Below are positions 7,180 to 7,288 of a DNA stretch of 7,288 nt, in pieces (position 1 is the stretch's first letter; each line of letters opens with the position of its first letter). The stretch is from Rickettsia endosymbiont of Ixodes persulcatus (GTDB lineage: Bacteria > Pseudomonadota > Alphaproteobacteria > Rickettsiales > Rickettsiaceae), in NCBI GenBank assembly GCA_027293795.1, contig JAPYLE010000269.1, positions 1 through 7,288 of the forward strand. Direction: 5' to 3'. The notes under the pieces were generated by a model. The model did no database searches and was not told the DNA's origin. It worked only from the letters and a program-made list of their open reading frames with translations. The translations under genes and the position numbers were made by a program.

Positions 7180-7288
7180 AAATATAGGAACAAGCGATGA
7201 AGCTTTATGGGAAATAGCAGCAAACTTGTTAAAAGCTCATAATGTTCGAGATCGCTTAATTATTGAAATTACGGAAACTTCTTTCAAT
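7169..7288 (+). pseudogene. Inverted middle segment of the EAL-domain gene (continues past window end)
   Basis: The plus strand encodes 40 codons beginning VNISNIGTSDEALWEIAANL and including RLIIEITETSFN. These match the EAL-domain elements NIS (metal-binding Asn) and ITE (metal-binding Glu), which belong just before the DDFG motif found on the opposite strand at 7141-7146. The two pieces therefore come from one gene, with the middle flipped. The junction lies at or near GTTAATATTTC (7169-7179), whose reverse complement, GAAATATTAAC, encodes the EIL(T) that would precede TANIKFALDDFG on the minus strand. The other end of the inverted block and its repeat are beyond 7288. Confidence 0.75.

Noticed and set aside
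1..7288. CRISPR array, tRNA, rRNA or insertion sequence
   Set aside because: No regularly spaced direct repeats, tRNA-like cloverleaf, rRNA text or transposase reading frame was seen. The repeats present are single palindromic elements.

Overview
This AT-rich window almost certainly comes from a Rickettsia chromosome. The reasons are the compact murC-murB-ddl-ftsQ-ftsA cell-wall and division cluster, which has the rickettsial order and close-to-rickettsial protein sequences by recall, several short palindromic repeats resembling Rickettsia palindromic elements (RPEs), one of them in frame inside a protein, and a decaying ankyrin-like gene beside it. The species cannot be fixed from sequence alone.

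Layout from left to right: (1) 1-1007, plus strand: a frameshifted remnant of an ankyrin-like repeat gene. (2) 1008-2243, minus: intact ftsA. (3) 2244-2503: a gene-free gap filled by a nested palindromic repeat. (4) 2504-3307, minus: ftsQ, whose central 58 codons are inverted. (5) 3304-4374, minus: ddl, carrying an in-frame RPE of about 107 bp. (6) 4367-5257, minus: murB. (7) 5254-6687, minus: murC. (8) 6688-6850: a probable murC promoter and another palindromic repeat. (9) 6826-7288: the 3' part of an EAL-domain (cyclic-di-GMP phosphodiesterase) gene, minus strand, whose upstream part is read on the plus strand, so this gene is also internally inverted.

The genes murC, murB, ddl and ftsQ overlap by 4-8 bases and are probably one translationally coupled transcript. 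It makes UDP-MurNAc (MurB), adds L-Ala (MurC), makes D-Ala-D-Ala (Ddl), and supplies the septal scaffold (FtsQ, FtsA).

The most interesting observation is a pair of internal gene inversions. In ftsQ, a perfect 10-bp inverted repeat (2809-2818 and 2993-3002) flanks a flipped 174-bp block. Flipping it back on paper restores one uninterrupted 267-codon ftsQ with no other lesion. The EAL gene at the right edge shows the same signature, with the junction close to an 11-bp sequence at 7169-7179; its partner lies outside the window. The flipped segments are otherwise undamaged, unlike the ankyrin-like pseudogene, so the inversions are either very recent, reversible (intragenic invertons), or an assembly or amplification artefact. 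Raw reads would decide.
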